A DNA stretch of 27,303 nt from CAZTWC01 sp964617105 [NCBI: uncultured Myxococcia bacterium] (GTDB lineage: Bacteria > CAZTWC01), in NCBI GenBank assembly GCA_964617105.1, contig CAZTWC010000014.1, positions 1 through 27,303 of the forward strand, read 5' to 3'. The notes under the pieces are model-generated. The model did not search any database, was not told the DNA's origin, and saw only the letters and a list, made by a program, of their open reading frames with translations. The translations under genes were made by a program, and so were the position numbers. Positions 8,973-17,281 of this stretch are shown piece by piece (within the stretch, counting starts at the first letter, position 1; each line of letters begins with the position of its first letter).

Positions 8973-9278
8973 ATGGCGACACAAAAAATTAGGATTAAAT
9001 TAAAGGCGTACGATTACAAATTACTGGATAAATCCACTGGCCAAATAGTTGATACCGCAAAAAAAACCGGTGCCAGGGTGGCGGGTCCGATACCGTTGCC
9101 AATTAAAATAAGCAGGTACACGGTTTTGCGGTCTCCTCACGTCGATAAGAAATCCAGAGAACAGTTTGAGATTAGAACGCATAAGCGGCTTTTAGATATT
9201 TTGGAGCCTACCCAGCAGACTTTGGATGCCTTGATGAAACTGGATTTATCTGCCGGCGTGGATATCGAGATTAAATAA
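8973..9278 (+). CDS. rpsJ: 30S ribosomal protein S10 (uS10)
   Basis: A small-subunit head protein that in many bacteria also binds NusB in antitermination. It has 101 residues, the normal length, beginning with [15 protein letters not shown] and containing the conserved GPIPLPIK and [13 protein letters not shown] segments. The ATG start lacks a strong purine-rich site (AGGTCC lies about eight bases upstream). Downstream, only 22 bases separate its TAA from rplD; the expected rplC gene is absent. Confidence 0.97.
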   Translation: MATQKIRIKLKAYDYKLLDKSTGQIVDTAKKTGARVAGPIPLPIKISRYTVLRSPHVDKKSREQFEIRTHKRLLDILEPTQQTLDALMKLDLSAGVDIEIK

Positions 9279-9300
9279 ACTAACCAAATAGGGTGCTGTT

Positions 9301-9924
9301 ATGGCAACTGTAGATGTTTTAGATTTCAATTCAGAGAAACAAGATGAGATTCAGGTGCCAGAATCTATTTTCTTGCAAGATGTTAAGGAACACTTGTATC
9401 ATCCGGTAATCAGGATGCAAATGGCCTGTCGGAGACGTGGAACTGCCTGCACAAAGCATCGCAGCGATATTACCGGCAGCAAAAGGAAAATGTACCGCCA
9501 AAAGGGGACTGGTAATGCCCGGAAAGGTTCGGTAAAATCTCCGATATTGGTTGGTGGTGGTGTAGCCTTTGGCCCTAAACCCAGGGATTACTCCTATAAA
9601 CTTCCCAAAAAGGTGGTCAGGCAGGCATTGATATCCGCTTTAAGCCAAAAGTTTAAAGAGGGTAAAGTATTGGTTTTGGACAACTTAAAGTTGCCTGAGA
9701 TTAAGACCAAAAATGTTGTTAAACATTTGAATAAATTGGAGGCGTCATCGGCTTTAATTATTGAAAATCAGGAGAATGACAACCTGTGGATGTCAGCCAG
9801 AAATGTCCCAGATATTAAAGTGTTACCACCAGTTGCTTTAAACTTGTATGATATATTAAGTTATGAAAAACTAGTTTTTACCCGCGAAACTTTTACCAAA
9901 GTACAAGAGGTGTACGGCTCATGA
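9301..9924 (+). CDS. rplD: 50S ribosomal protein L4 (uL4)
   Basis: A large-subunit protein with a globular domain and an extended loop lining the exit tunnel. It has 207 residues. The tunnel loop is recognisable as RRRGTACTKHRSDITGSKRK then YRQKGTGNARKG, followed by GGGVAFGPKPRDYSYKLPKK, the most conserved stretch of the family. It overlaps rplW by four bases (ATGA). In Enterobacteria L4 also represses its own operon. It directly follows rpsJ here because rplC is missing; the L4 N-terminus itself is intact and shows no remnant of L3. Confidence 0.96.
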   Translation: MATVDVLDFNSEKQDEIQVPESIFLQDVKEHLYHPVIRMQMACRRRGTACTKHRSDITGSKRKMYRQKGTGNARKGSVKSPILVGGGVAFGPKPRDYSYKLPKKVVRQALISALSQKFKEGKVLVLDNLKLPEIKTKNVVKHLNKLEASSALIIENQENDNLWMSARNVPDIKVLPPVALNLYDILSYEKLVFTRETFTKVQEVYGS

Positions 9925-10208
9925 ATCAATACGATGTTTTACAATCGCCAATAGTTACCGAAAAGGCGGAGATTTCGGGCGAAAGAAAAAACAGTGTCTT
10001 TTTCAAAGTCCAGCTTACCGCCAATAAAAGACAGATAAAAGAGGCGGTGGAAAAAATATTCGATGTACGGGTAACCGGCGTCCGCACCATGATTAATCCG
10101 GGAAAAAGGAAAAGATTTGGTCGGGGATTAGGCAAAGCCCGGAAGTGGAAAAAAGCGATAGTGGACCTGAGAGAGGGCGATGCCATCGAATTTTTTGAAG
10201 GAGTTTAG
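9921..10208 (+). CDS. rplW: 50S ribosomal protein L23 (uL23)
   Basis: A protein at the polypeptide exit, the docking site for trigger factor and SRP. It has 95 residues with the conserved start [14 protein letters not shown], the middle [20 protein letters not shown] and the basic loop [20 protein letters not shown], then [14 protein letters not shown]. The ATG overlaps the rplD stop by four bases, implying coupled translation; rplB follows after 11 bases. Confidence 0.96.
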   Translation: MNQYDVLQSPIVTEKAEISGERKNSVFFKVQLTANKRQIKEAVEKIFDVRVTGVRTMINPGKRKRFGRGLGKARKWKKAIVDLREGDAIEFFEGV

Positions 10209-10219
10209 GAGAGAAAGCT

Positions 10220-11047
10220 ATGGGTATCAAAAAATACAAACCCACTTCACCCGGTAGACGGAATATGAGTGTGTCCGATTTTGCGCCGGTAACCAAGTCA
10301 ACACCGGAAAAATCTTTGTGTAAGCCGCTTTCTAAAAAAGGGGGCAGAAATAACAAAGGCAGGATAACCATTCGTCACCGTGGCGGTGGACACAAGAGAA
10401 AGTATCGCCTGATCGATTTTAAGAGGGATAAATTAGAAGTGCCGGCCAAAGTAGCCAGCATTGAATATGATCCCAATCGTTCAGCCTATATTGCTTTGCT
10501 CCACTATGTGGACGGTGAGAAACGTTATATTTTGGCGCCGGTGGGTATTAACGTAGGCAGCATAGTCCGTTCTTCCATCGAGGCTGATATAAAGCCAGGG
10601 AACTGTTTGCCCTTGAGGGACATACCTTTAGGACAACTGATTCACAATGTAGAGTTAAAAAAAGGCAAGGGCGGAGAGTTGGTTCGCAGTGCAGGTACTG
10701 CTGCTCAAATTATGGCTAAAGAGGGGAAATACGCCCAGATTCGTTTGCCATCCTCTGAGGTCAGGATGGTGTTATTGGACTGCAAGGCTACTATCGGCCA
10801 GGTGGGCAATCTGGAGAACTCCAATATCCGTATTGGTAAAGCCGGCAGAAACCGGCACCTGGGGCTCAGACCCAAAGTCAGGGGCGTGGCCATGAATCCG
10901 GTCGATCATCCTCATGGCGGCGGTGAAGGACGCAGTTCTGGAGGAAGACATCCGGTTACTCCCTGGGGTGTATTGACCAAGGGATTTAAAACCAGAAGCA
11001 ATAAAAATAGTGACAAGTTTATCATTAGACAAAGAAATAGAAAGTAG
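10220..11047 (+). CDS. rplB: 50S ribosomal protein L2 (uL2)
   Basis: A large-subunit protein needed for subunit association and peptidyl transferase activity. It has 275 residues, the usual size. It begins [17 protein letters not shown] and shows [17 protein letters not shown]. The C-terminal catalytic-region signature is [20 protein letters not shown]; the histidine in DHPHGGGEG is the one implicated in function. The ribosome binding site GGAGAG lies just upstream of the ATG. The stop is followed by AGGAGG, which serves rpsS. Confidence 0.97.
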   Translation: MGIKKYKPTSPGRRNMSVSDFAPVTKSTPEKSLCKPLSKKGGRNNKGRITIRHRGGGHKRKYRLIDFKRDKLEVPAKVASIEYDPNRSAYIALLHYVDGEKRYILAPVGINVGSIVRSSIEADIKPGNCLPLRDIPLGQLIHNVELKKGKGGELVRSAGTAAQIMAKEGKYAQIRLPSSEVRMVLLDCKATIGQVGNLENSNIRIGKAGRNRHLGLRPKVRGVAMNPVDHPHGGGEGRSSGGRHPVTPWGVLTKGFKTRSNKNSDKFIIRQRNRK

Positions 11048-11056
11048 GAGGATATT

Positions 11057-11338
11057 TTGCCCAGGTCGGTTAAAAAAGGTCCCTTTGTGGACGAGCATCT
11101 GTGGAAGAAAATTGAACAGGCAATAAAAACCAAGGTTAAAAAGCCGATAAAAACCTGGTCCAGAAGGTCCACTATATTACCTGAATTCGTCGGCTTTACC
11201 TTTTTAGTGCATAATGGGAAAAAATTTATTCCCATCCTGGTCACCGAAAATATGGTAGGCCATAAGTTGGGTGAGTTTGCACCCACTCGCCATTTCTCCA
11301 TGCATGCCGGCGAGAGAAAAGCGAAAAAAGGTAAATAG
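11057..11338 (+). CDS. rpsS: 30S ribosomal protein S19 (uS19), TTG start
   Basis: A small-subunit head protein that contacts S13 and 16S rRNA. It has 93 residues, beginning [20 protein letters not shown] and ending with the family hallmark [14 protein letters not shown]. The start is TTG, read as methionine; there is no ATG or GTG at the conserved position. AGGAGG (11046-11051) lies five bases upstream, an ideal ribosome binding site that probably compensates for the weak codon. Followed by a 46-base spacer to rplV. Confidence 0.96.
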   Translation: MPRSVKKGPFVDEHLWKKIEQAIKTKVKKPIKTWSRRSTILPEFVGFTFLVHNGKKFIPILVTENMVGHKLGEFAPTRHFSMHAGERKAKKGK

Positions 11339-11384
11339 AAAATAGAACAATTATTAAGTTAAATTTATTGTCGAGGTCAATAAA

Positions 11385-11717
11385 ATGGTTCAGGCAAAAT
11401 TAAAAATGGTTCGCAGATCACCTCAGAAAATGCGGCTAGTAGCGGATATGATCCGGGGTGAAAAAGTGGACAGAGCATTGAATATCTTAAAGTTTTCTCC
11501 CAAGGTATCGGCCAAACATCTTTTAAAGTTGTTGGATTCTGCCATAGCCAATGCTGAAGACCGGGGAGATATGGATACAGAGAATCTCTATGTAAAGATG
11601 ATAAATGTGGATGGAGGTCCCATGGTTAAGAGGTTCAGGCCTCGGGCAATGGGCAGGGCTACCCGCATTTTAAAGCGGACCAGCCATGTAACGCTGGAAT
11701 TGGAAGAACAGGGATAG
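11385..11717 (+). CDS. rplV: 50S ribosomal protein L22 (uL22)
   Basis: A large-subunit protein whose beta-hairpin lines the exit tunnel. It has 110 residues, with the start [20 protein letters not shown] and the C-terminal hairpin [19 protein letters not shown], the region altered in macrolide-resistant mutants of other bacteria and apparently ordinary here. The ATG has GAGGT about eight bases upstream. The next gene, rpsC, starts 31 bases after its stop. Confidence 0.96.
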   Translation: MVQAKLKMVRRSPQKMRLVADMIRGEKVDRALNILKFSPKVSAKHLLKLLDSAIANAEDRGDMDTENLYVKMINVDGGPMVKRFRPRAMGRATRILKRTSHVTLELEEQG

Positions 11718-11748
11718 GATTTACCACCTAAAAAAAAGGAGATTTGTT

Positions 11749-12402
11749 TTGGGTCAGAAAGTTCACCCAACCGGGTTTAGATTGGGAGTTGTCAAAACAT
11801 GGGATTCGTGCTGGTACGTTGAAAATAACTATGCTAAATGGCTCCACGAAGATCTGCAGATAAAAAAATATATTAAAGCTGAGCACTACCAGGCAGGTAT
11901 CTCCAAGATAGAGATTGAGCGTACCACCAAGAAGGTTAAAATAAATATTCATACCGCCAGACCAGGTTTGATTATTGGTAAACGGGGGGAGAATATCGAT
12001 TTCCTCAAAAAAGAGGTACAAAAGTTTACCGAAAACGAAGTTTACATAAACGTTCAACAGGTGCGCAAAATCGAACTTAACTCTCAATTGGTGGCTGAAA
12101 ATGTGGCTATGCAATTGGAACGGCGGGTCTCTTTTCGGCGGGCAATGAAAAAGAGTCTATCCAATGCGATTAAATTGGGCGCCAAAGGGATCAAAATTGG
12201 TTGTGCCGGCAGGCTAGGTGGCGCGGAAATGGCCAGGAGGGAGTGGTACCGGGAAGGTAGAGTGCCTCTGCATACTCTGCGGGCCGACATTGATTATAGT
12301 TACGCTGAGGCTAAAACCACTTATGGCATTATTGGCGTAAAGGTTTGGATTTATAAGGGCGATGTGCTTAAAGATGCCCGGCGGCAGGCTAGAATAATAT
12401 AA
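11749..12402 (+). CDS. rpsC: 30S ribosomal protein S3 (uS3), TTG start
   Basis: A small-subunit protein at the mRNA entry channel. It has 217 residues, starting [19 protein letters not shown]. The KH domain carries [18 protein letters not shown], and the C-terminal half has [19 protein letters not shown], both diagnostic. The start is TTG with AAGGAG seven bases upstream; another TTG at 11744 is out of frame. It ends ARRQARII without the long tail seen in some species. An 85-base spacer to rplP holds no obvious structure. Confidence 0.96.
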   Translation: MGQKVHPTGFRLGVVKTWDSCWYVENNYAKWLHEDLQIKKYIKAEHYQAGISKIEIERTTKKVKINIHTARPGLIIGKRGENIDFLKKEVQKFTENEVYINVQQVRKIELNSQLVAENVAMQLERRVSFRRAMKKSLSNAIKLGAKGIKIGCAGRLGGAEMARREWYREGRVPLHTLRADIDYSYAEAKTTYGIIGVKVWIYKGDVLKDARRQARII

Positions 12403-12487
12403 ACCTGGCTATAGAGTTGTAAAAATATTGTTCAAGTGTTTTGCTCAGTAATATGAGATAAGACCATTATTTCTGGAGATAAAATCG

Positions 12488-12904
12488 ATGTTAGCCCCAA
12501 AAAAAGTTAAATATCGTAGAAAAATGAAAGGGCGGATGAGGGGGAAGTCTTATCGCGGAAATCGGGTCAGTTTTGGTGAATACGGAATACAGGCCACTGA
12601 ATGTGGCATAATAACCTCCAGACAAATAGAGGCTGCTCGTATTGCCATCACCCGTTATATTAAAAGAGGCGGTAAGGTTTGGATTAGAGTTTTCCCCGAT
12701 AAACCCATAACCAAGAAACCGGCTGAAACCAGGATGGGTAAAGGTAAGGGACCGCCTGAGGGATGGGTTTGCGTTATCAAACCTGGGCGTATTTTATACG
12801 AACTGGAAGGTGTATCTCATGAAGTTGCCCAGGAGGCTTTTCGGTTGGCTGCTCACAAGTTGCCCTTGGCAACTGTAATGAAGTACAGGACCCCGTCTAT
12901 ATAA
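12488..12904 (+). CDS. rplP: 50S ribosomal protein L16 (uL16)
   Basis: A large-subunit protein near the A site that organises the tRNA-binding region. It has 138 residues, starting [19 protein letters not shown], with the conserved [20 protein letters not shown] and the flexible loop [17 protein letters not shown] lies about nine bases before the ATG. The gene is complete and typical in length. Confidence 0.97.
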   Translation: MLAPKKVKYRRKMKGRMRGKSYRGNRVSFGEYGIQATECGIITSRQIEAARIAITRYIKRGGKVWIRVFPDKPITKKPAETRMGKGKGPPEGWVCVIKPGRILYELEGVSHEVAQEAFRLAAHKLPLATVMKYRTPSI

Positions 12905-12943
12905 ATTGTATAAGCAAGTGATAGAAAGATGAAAGGTAACGAT

Positions 12944-13144
12944 ATGGACGCGAAAGAGTTGAGGGTGAAAAGCAAGGCAGAATTACTCGATTTAGAGAAA
13001 GAGTTAAGGGAGAATCTTTTTCACCTACGTTTTCAGATACAAACAGACCAAACGACAAACTCGGCTAAACTCAGGCATACTAAGCAAGACATAGCCCGGG
13101 TCCTAACCGTATTAGGGGAGATGGACAGAGAAGCCGTTCAGTAA
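12944..13144 (+). CDS. rpmC: 50S ribosomal protein L29 (uL29)
   Basis: A small two-helix protein near the tunnel exit. I chose ATG 12944 (66 residues, MDAKELRVKSKAELLDLEKE), because AAAGGT lies at proper spacing in front of it and the usual family start is M-x-A-x-E-L. An in-frame ATG at 12929 would add MKGND. The core LRENLFHLRFQIQTDQ and the C-terminal arginine-bearing helix RHTKQDIARVLTVL match L29. Confidence 0.93.
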   Translation: MDAKELRVKSKAELLDLEKELRENLFHLRFQIQTDQTTNSAKLRHTKQDIARVLTVLGEMDREAVQ

Positions 13145-13193
13145 AAATTGATTTATAGCGATAGACTTTATTTAAAAAGGCAAGGTAAGTGAC

Positions 13194-13436
13194 ATGAAGG
13201 CTAAGCAAAAGGGTTTAGTGGTTAGTAATAAGATGGATAAAACAGCGGTAGTAAAGATTACTACCCGTTACCAACATCCACTGTTTAAAAAATATGTGGT
13301 CAGACAAAAAAAATACAAGGTACATGATCCTAACAACGAGTGCAATGTAGGCGATTTGGTAGAATTCCGTCAATGCCGTCCTCTTAGCAAGGAGAAGAGG
13401 TGGTTGGTTACAGGGATTGTAGAGAAAGCAGTGTAG
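13194..13436 (+). CDS. rpsQ: 30S ribosomal protein S17 (uS17)
   Basis: A primary 16S rRNA-binding protein of OB fold. It has 80 residues, with KGLVVSNKMDKTAVVKITTR and the signature VGDLVEFRQCRPLSKEKRW. The ATG has AAGGTAAG upstream. The TAG stop lies inside the left arm of a palindromic repeat (copy A, 13434-13492), so the repeat begins exactly where the coding region ends. Confidence 0.96.
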   Translation: MKAKQKGLVVSNKMDKTAVVKITTRYQHPLFKKYVVRQKKYKVHDPNNECNVGDLVEFRQCRPLSKEKRWLVTGIVEKAV

Positions 13437-13492
13437 ATATGTCGGTTGTCGATAACAGCACATCACTGTTCTCAACGACCTTAGTTTATCTA
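13434..13492 (+). repeat. Palindromic repeat copy A, between rpsQ and rplN
   Basis: Three nested inverted arms share one centre: TAGATA (13434-13439) with TATCTA (13487-13492), GGTTGT (13444-13449) with ACGACC (13475-13480, one G-U pair), and AACAG (13454-13458) with CTGTT (13466-13470) around a seven-base loop. The core runs from TGTCGG (13440) to GACCTT (13482), 43 bases. Bases 13433-13456 match 14058-14081 (copy C) at 23 of 24 positions. GATAACAGCACATC here resembles GATAGCAGCGCATC in copy B, so all three look like one family. Confidence 0.75.
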
Positions 13493-13552
13493 GATAGTAG
13501 TTTTTGAAAGAGATAAATAGATTTTTGATTTTTGTTTCGAAGGTATAATACA

Positions 13553-13921
13553 ATGATTCAGATGCAGAGCGTATTAGATGTGGCTGATAATTCTGGTGCT
13601 AAAAAAGTGATGTGCATCAAGGTATTGGGGGGCAGCAAGAGGAGATTCGCCAGTATCGGGGATATTATTGTGGTAACAGTGAAGGAAGCGATACCCAATT
13701 CAAAGGTGGAAAAGGGAACGGTTTTAAAGGCAGTGGTAGTAAGAACTGCCAAAGAGATAGCCCGTAGCGATGGTTCTTATATAAAATTTGATAACAATTC
13801 AGCGGTGCTGCTCTCTAACCAGATGGAGCCAGTAGGCAACCGTATTTTTGGCCCGGTGGCTCGAGAGTTGAGGGTTAAGAATTTTTCGAAGATAATATCA
13901 TTAGCCCCCGAGGTTCTGTAA
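13553..13921 (+). CDS. rplN: 50S ribosomal protein L14 (uL14)
   Basis: A large-subunit protein at the subunit interface. It has 122 residues, the standard length, beginning [20 protein letters not shown] and containing [14 protein letters not shown] and [13 protein letters not shown] placed the start at ATG 13553, with GAAGG about nine bases upstream; an in-frame TTG at 13532 would add seven unconserved residues. The gene is bracketed by palindromic repeats: copy A ends 60 bases before it and copy B begins two bases after its stop. This is the only part of the operon with such inserts. Confidence 0.97.
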   Translation: MIQMQSVLDVADNSGAKKVMCIKVLGGSKRRFASIGDIIVVTVKEAIPNSKVEKGTVLKAVVVRTAKEIARSDGSYIKFDNNSAVLLSNQMEPVGNRIFGPVARELRVKNFSKIISLAPEVL

Positions 13922-13923
13922 TG

Positions 13924-14049
13924 TGTCGGCCAAAGATAGCAGCGCATCTACGGCGTTGCCAGCCACGATTTAATACTCGGCGTATTATTCATACGCCTGC
14001 GTTTAAATCGCGTCTAGCGCCTTGTATCTGCACTACTCTCTTTGACCTT
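13924..14049 (+). repeat. Palindromic repeat copy B (long form), between rplN and rplX
   Basis: A 126-base element that starts TGTCGG and ends GACCTT, like copies A and C, but contains a long imperfect hairpin. GGCCAAAGA (13928-13936) pairs with the arm ending at 14047. The outer 24 positions match at about 18, the inner arms CGATTTAA (13966-13973) and TTAAATCG (14003-14010) are perfect, and the tip is GGCGTAT (13979-13985), a five-base loop, then ATACGCC (13991-13997). Several C-A mismatches on this strand become G-U pairs on the other, so the hairpin is stronger in minus-strand RNA. No open reading frame is plausible. It looks like a MITE or REP-type mobile repeat. Confidence 0.8.
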
Positions 14050-14064
14050 TTAGTTTAGTAGATA

Positions 14065-14090
14065 TGTCGGTCGTCGATAACCACGACCTT
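14065..14090 (+). repeat. Palindromic repeat copy C (short form), before rplX
   Basis: A 26-base hairpin from TGTCGG to GACCTT: GGTCGT (14069-14074), an eight-base loop, then ACGACC (14083-14088). The 24 bases 14058-14081 match copy A (13433-13456) with one difference, and the bases between copies B and C (TTTTAGTTTA then TAGATA) resemble the right flank of copy A. It looks like the same element with its middle removed. Confidence 0.7.
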
Positions 14091-14124
14091 TAAAAGAAGA
14101 TATTGCTAATAAGGAATTGCAATA

Positions 14125-14439
14125 ATGTTTGTTAAAAAAAATGATACGGTAGAAGTTATTTACGGCAAAGATAGAGGAAAGCGTAGCAAGGTAATAGAGA
14201 TTTTGCCGAATAAAAATAAACTTCGGCTCGAAAATTTACAGATGGTAAAAAAACACCTCAAGCCGAACCAAAATAAGTCTACCCCCCAGGGAGGGATTAT
14301 TGACAAACCGGCGCTGATCGATGCCTCCAATATTATGGTGGTGTGCCCCTCTTGCAGCCAAACTACTAGAATCGGCCGTAGGATGGAGGATAACTTCAGG
14401 ATCAGATACTGCCGGAAGTGTGATCATAATATCGAATAA
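14125..14439 (+). CDS. rplX: 50S ribosomal protein L24 (uL24), zinc-ribbon type
   Basis: An assembly-initiator protein of the large subunit with a KOW motif ([20 protein letters not shown]). It has 104 residues. The C-terminus keeps a four-cysteine zinc ribbon: CPSC (about residues 75-78) and CRKC (about 96-99), as in many anaerobes and deltaproteobacteria; other bacteria have lost it. AAGGAA precedes the ATG by about nine bases. The 203-base gap before it holds repeats B and C. Confidence 0.96.
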   Translation: MFVKKNDTVEVIYGKDRGKRSKVIEILPNKNKLRLENLQMVKKHLKPNQNKSTPQGGIIDKPALIDASNIMVVCPSCSQTTRIGRRMEDNFRIRYCRKCDHNIE

Positions 14440-14468
14440 CTTTTAAGTTTAAAACAGAGATTAGAACC

Positions 14469-15077
14469 ATGAGTAACACTAGCAAAAAGAACAACAAGGA
14501 AAACCAGGAAAACCAGGAAAAAGGTGAACAATATATTCCCCGGTTAAAACAGCGATACCGGGAGGAGATTGTCCCAACTTTGTTAAAAGAGTTGAACTAT
14601 TCCAATATTATGCAGGTGCCCAGGTTATCTAAAATAACCCTGAATATGGGGCTGGGAGAGGCGATTCAGAATGTTAAAATATTAGATTCTGCCGCGGTAG
14701 AGATGGCAACAATTGCGGGCCAAAAGCCGGTGATTACCAAAGCCAAAAAGTCCATTGCCTCGTTTAAACTCCGGACCGGCATGAAAATAGGTTGCATGGT
14801 TACATTGCGCAGCGACAAGATGTATGAATTTTTTGATCGGTTGGTGAACATTGCCTTACCCAGGGTAAGGGACTTCAGGGGCGTTTCAACAAAGTCATTT
14901 GATGGTCGGGGCAATTTTTCCATGGGTATTAAAGAGCAAATAATTTTTCCCGAAATCAATTACGACAAAATCGACAAGATTAAGGGATTAAATATCAACA
15001 TAGCAACAACCGCCGTAAAAGATGAAGATGGTCTTGCCCTGTTAAAGAAATTGGGTATGCCTTTTAGGCGCAATTAA
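14469..15077 (+). CDS. rplE: 50S ribosomal protein L5 (uL5) with extended N-terminus
   Basis: A 5S rRNA-binding protein of the central protuberance. It has 202 residues, against about 180 usually. The family core starts near residue 24 ([20 protein letters not shown]) and includes [27 protein letters not shown] and [17 protein letters not shown]. The extra N-terminus is a hydrophilic, Asn/Glu/Lys-rich stretch with NQENQE. At DNA level this is a perfect tandem repeat AACCAGGAA (14502-14510 and 14511-14519), so repeat slippage may have lengthened it. No internal ATG or strong site lies nearer the core, so the long form is likely made. Confidence 0.95.
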   Translation: MSNTSKKNNKENQENQEKGEQYIPRLKQRYREEIVPTLLKELNYSNIMQVPRLSKITLNMGLGEAIQNVKILDSAAVEMATIAGQKPVITKAKKSIASFKLRTGMKIGCMVTLRSDKMYEFFDRLVNIALPRVRDFRGVSTKSFDGRGNFSMGIKEQIIFPEINYDKIDKIKGLNINIATTAVKDEDGLALLKKLGMPFRRN

Positions 15078-15088
15078 GGGGAAATACT

Positions 15089-15274
15089 GTGGCAAAAAAA
15101 TCGATGAGGGTAAGGGCCAGCAGAAAGCAAAAATTTAAGGTTAGAGAGTATAACCGCTGTCCATTATGTGGCAGACCCAGAGCCTATTTGCGTAAGTTCG
15201 ATATGTGCAGGATTTGTTTTAGAACCCGGGCCCTGCAGGGAGAGATACCCGGGGTAATAAAGGCTAGTTGGTAA
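15089..15274 (+). CDS. rpsN: 30S ribosomal protein S14, zinc-binding type (uS14), GTG start
   Basis: A small-subunit head protein. It has 61 residues, the short zinc (C+) form: CPLC and CRIC are the four zinc ligands, followed by [18 protein letters not shown]. The start is GTG; AAGGGG (15076-15081) seven bases upstream is strong and overlaps the rplE stop codon, so the two are likely coupled. Confidence 0.96.
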   Translation: MAKKSMRVRASRKQKFKVREYNRCPLCGRPRAYLRKFDMCRICFRTRALQGEIPGVIKASW

Positions 15275-15319
15275 GAGATGGAATTAATCCAGATGAGGTA
15301 ACAAAAGAGGTATTAATAA

Positions 15320-15715
15320 ATGACAATGACAGATCCCATTGCCGACCTGTTGACCAGGATTAGAAACGGTCTCAGGGCAAAAAAAGAGCAGGTGATAGTA
15401 CCGGCCTCCAAGATGAAACTGCGTATCAGTGAGATATTGAAAGAGGAAGGCTATATTAATGATTACCAAATTGTTAATGATAATAAACAGGGGATAATAA
15501 CTATCGACCTAAAATACAAGCAGGGAAAGAGCGTTATCGCTACACTGAAGAGGATCAGTAAACCTGGATTGAGAACATATGTGGATACAGACCATATTCC
15601 CAGGGTGACAAATGGCTATGGGATAGCCATTCTATCAACTACCAGAGGAGTTATGGTGGACAGGCAAGCCCGGAAGGAGCACGTCGGTGGAGAGTGGCTC
15701 TGTTCAATTTGGTAA
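15320..15715 (+). CDS. rpsH: 30S ribosomal protein S8 (uS8)
   Basis: A 16S rRNA central-domain binder. It has 131 residues, with [15 protein letters not shown] and the C-terminal family signature [23 protein letters not shown] 15320 has GAGGT about nine bases upstream; a second ATG two codons later is possible. In E. coli S8 is the translational repressor of the spc operon by binding near rplE; I see no clear mimic of its rRNA site here. Confidence 0.96.
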   Translation: MTMTDPIADLLTRIRNGLRAKKEQVIVPASKMKLRISEILKEEGYINDYQIVNDNKQGIITIDLKYKQGKSVIATLKRISKPGLRTYVDTDHIPRVTNGYGIAILSTTRGVMVDRQARKEHVGGEWLCSIW

Positions 15716-15749
15716 ATCTGGGAGATAATTAAAACACAAGGAACAAACC

Positions 15750-16295
15750 ATGTCCAGGATAGGTAAACAACCGATCACAGTGCCCAAAGAGGCTAAGGTC
15801 GAATTAAAAGGTAACTATATCAAGATAAATGGTCCTTTGGGTGAATTGGAATACAATATTCCTTATGAAATAGAAACCCTTAGGGAAGAGGACCAGTTAA
15901 TTGTTAAAATCAAAAGGAAAACCAAACGTTCACCCGCTATGTGGGGATTGGTCAGAGCAGTGATCAACAACATGGTAGTCGGAGTGACCAAAGGTTTTTC
16001 TAAGAAGTTGTTAATAAAAGGAACTGGATATAAAGCGGAAAAGGGCAGTGACAGCATTACCCTGTCTTTGGGCTATTCACACCAGATTATTTTTCCTATC
16101 CCCAAAGGGGTGGATATTCAGGTGGCAAAAGATAACAGTATAACTGTTTCAGGATACGATAAGGCATTGGTGGGTAACGTGACGGCAAAGATCAGGAATT
16201 TGCGGCCACCAAATGCTTATGCGAAAGCCGGTAAAGGGGTCATGTATGCTGATGAAACCTTGAGAATTAAAGAGCGTAAGAGCGCCGGGGCATAA
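15750..16295 (+). CDS. rplF: 50S ribosomal protein L6 (uL6)
   Basis: A large-subunit protein near the factor-binding stalk base. It has 181 residues: the duplicated fold begins SRIGKQPITVPKEAKVELKG, the linker shows MWGLVRAVINNMVVGVTKGF, and the C-terminal motif is AKAGKGVMYADETLRIKE. AAGGAA lies about eight bases before the ATG. Length and order are typical. Confidence 0.96.
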   Translation: MSRIGKQPITVPKEAKVELKGNYIKINGPLGELEYNIPYEIETLREEDQLIVKIKRKTKRSPAMWGLVRAVINNMVVGVTKGFSKKLLIKGTGYKAEKGSDSITLSLGYSHQIIFPIPKGVDIQVAKDNSITVSGYDKALVGNVTAKIRNLRPPNAYAKAGKGVMYADETLRIKERKSAGA

Positions 16296-16329
16296 TTATT
16301 AACTGCATACTATCTGGCAGGTGGACAAG

Positions 16330-16686
16330 ATGGACAAGAAAAAATGGTTTAGAAAAAAAAAGAGTATTAGAAAAAAATTAAGCGGTACTTTTCAGAGACC
16401 GAGGATGACAGTTTTTAGAAGTGCTCGTCATATCTTTGCTCAGGTGATTGACGATGTTGAGGGTAAAACTTTAGTATCCGCCAGCACTCTAGATAAAGAT
16501 GTGAAGGAAAAAATATCGGCCGAGATGGACAAGAAAACTAAGGCTGAGGTGGTCGGCCGTGTAATCGCTGAAAAGTGCAAGACCAAAGAGATAGAAAAAA
16601 TAGTTTTTGACCGTAATGGATTTGCTTATCATGGTCGGATAAAAAAATTGGCTGATAGCAGCCGTAAACATGGCCTGATTTTTTAG
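16330..16686 (+). CDS. rplR: 50S ribosomal protein L18 (uL18)
   Basis: A 5S rRNA-binding protein. I chose ATG 16330 (118 residues) because AGG with proper spacing precedes it; an in-frame GTG at 16321 would add MDK only. The core reads [38 protein letters not shown], and ends [20 protein letters not shown] before the short C-terminus GLIF, all standard for L18. Confidence 0.95.
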   Translation: MDKKKWFRKKKSIRKKLSGTFQRPRMTVFRSARHIFAQVIDDVEGKTLVSASTLDKDVKEKISAEMDKKTKAEVVGRVIAEKCKTKEIEKIVFDRNGFAYHGRIKKLADSSRKHGLIF

Positions 16687-16748
16687 CGCATATTTTAATT
16701 TCCCCTTTATTTAATCAATTATTAATAAGAGGGAGAAATAGAAATGAG

Positions 16749-17270
16749 ATGGAGGAGAAGTTGGAGAAGTTGGAGAAAAGGGAAAAAGATGATCTGATTG
16801 AACGTGTAGTGCATATCAACCGGGTAGCCAAAGTGGTTAAAGGTGGACGGCGTTTTAGTTTCAGTGCCTTGGTAGTGGTGGGTGATGGTTCTGGCAGTGT
16901 GGGCATAGGAATGGGAAAGGCCAATGAGGTTCCCGATGCCATTCGTAAGGGCAGTGAAAAGGCCCGTAAAAGCCAGCACAAGGTGCCGGTGATAAATAAA
17001 TCTATCCCCCACGATGTTATCGGACGTTTTGGCGCTGGTAATGTTTTGTTGAGGAAGGCTTCTCCCGGAACCGGAGTTATTGCCGGTGGACCGGTGAGGG
17101 CAGTGGTTGAAGCGGCGGGAATTGAAGACATTTTGACCAAATGCTTGGGCTCCCACAATCCTCACAATATGGTCAAGGCTACTATGGACGCTCTGCTGCA
17201 ACTGAAGGATGCCAGGGAATATGCCCGATTGAGGGATAAGACTCCAGAAGAGCTCATGGATAATAATTGA
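16749..17270 (+). CDS. rpsE: 30S ribosomal protein S5 (uS5)
   Basis: A small-subunit accuracy protein at the mRNA entry. It has 173 residues. The dsRNA-binding-like N-domain has [20 protein letters not shown] and [15 protein letters not shown], and the C-domain has [17 protein letters not shown] [15 protein letters not shown]. The first ten codons contain a perfect nine-base tandem repeat GAGAAGTTG (16755-16763 and 16764-16772) giving EKLEKLEK, so the extreme N-terminus may vary. An ATG at 16744 is out of frame. Confidence 0.96.
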   Translation: MEEKLEKLEKREKDDLIERVVHINRVAKVVKGGRRFSFSALVVVGDGSGSVGIGMGKANEVPDAIRKGSEKARKSQHKVPVINKSIPHDVIGRFGAGNVLLRKASPGTGVIAGGPVRAVVEAAGIEDILTKCLGSHNPHNMVKATMDALLQLKDAREYARLRDKTPEELMDNN

Positions 17271-17281
17271 GGAGAGGTTAA

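Noticed and set aside
13544-13549. TATAAT just before rplN as a promoter
   Set aside because: It is only three bases from the ATG, no -35 is visible, and it overlaps the ribosome binding region; probably chance in AT-rich DNA.
13922-14124. CRISPR-like or coding content in the rplN-rplX gap
   Set aside because: The repeats are palindromic, unequal in length and not regularly spaced, and no open frame with a start and binding site is present.
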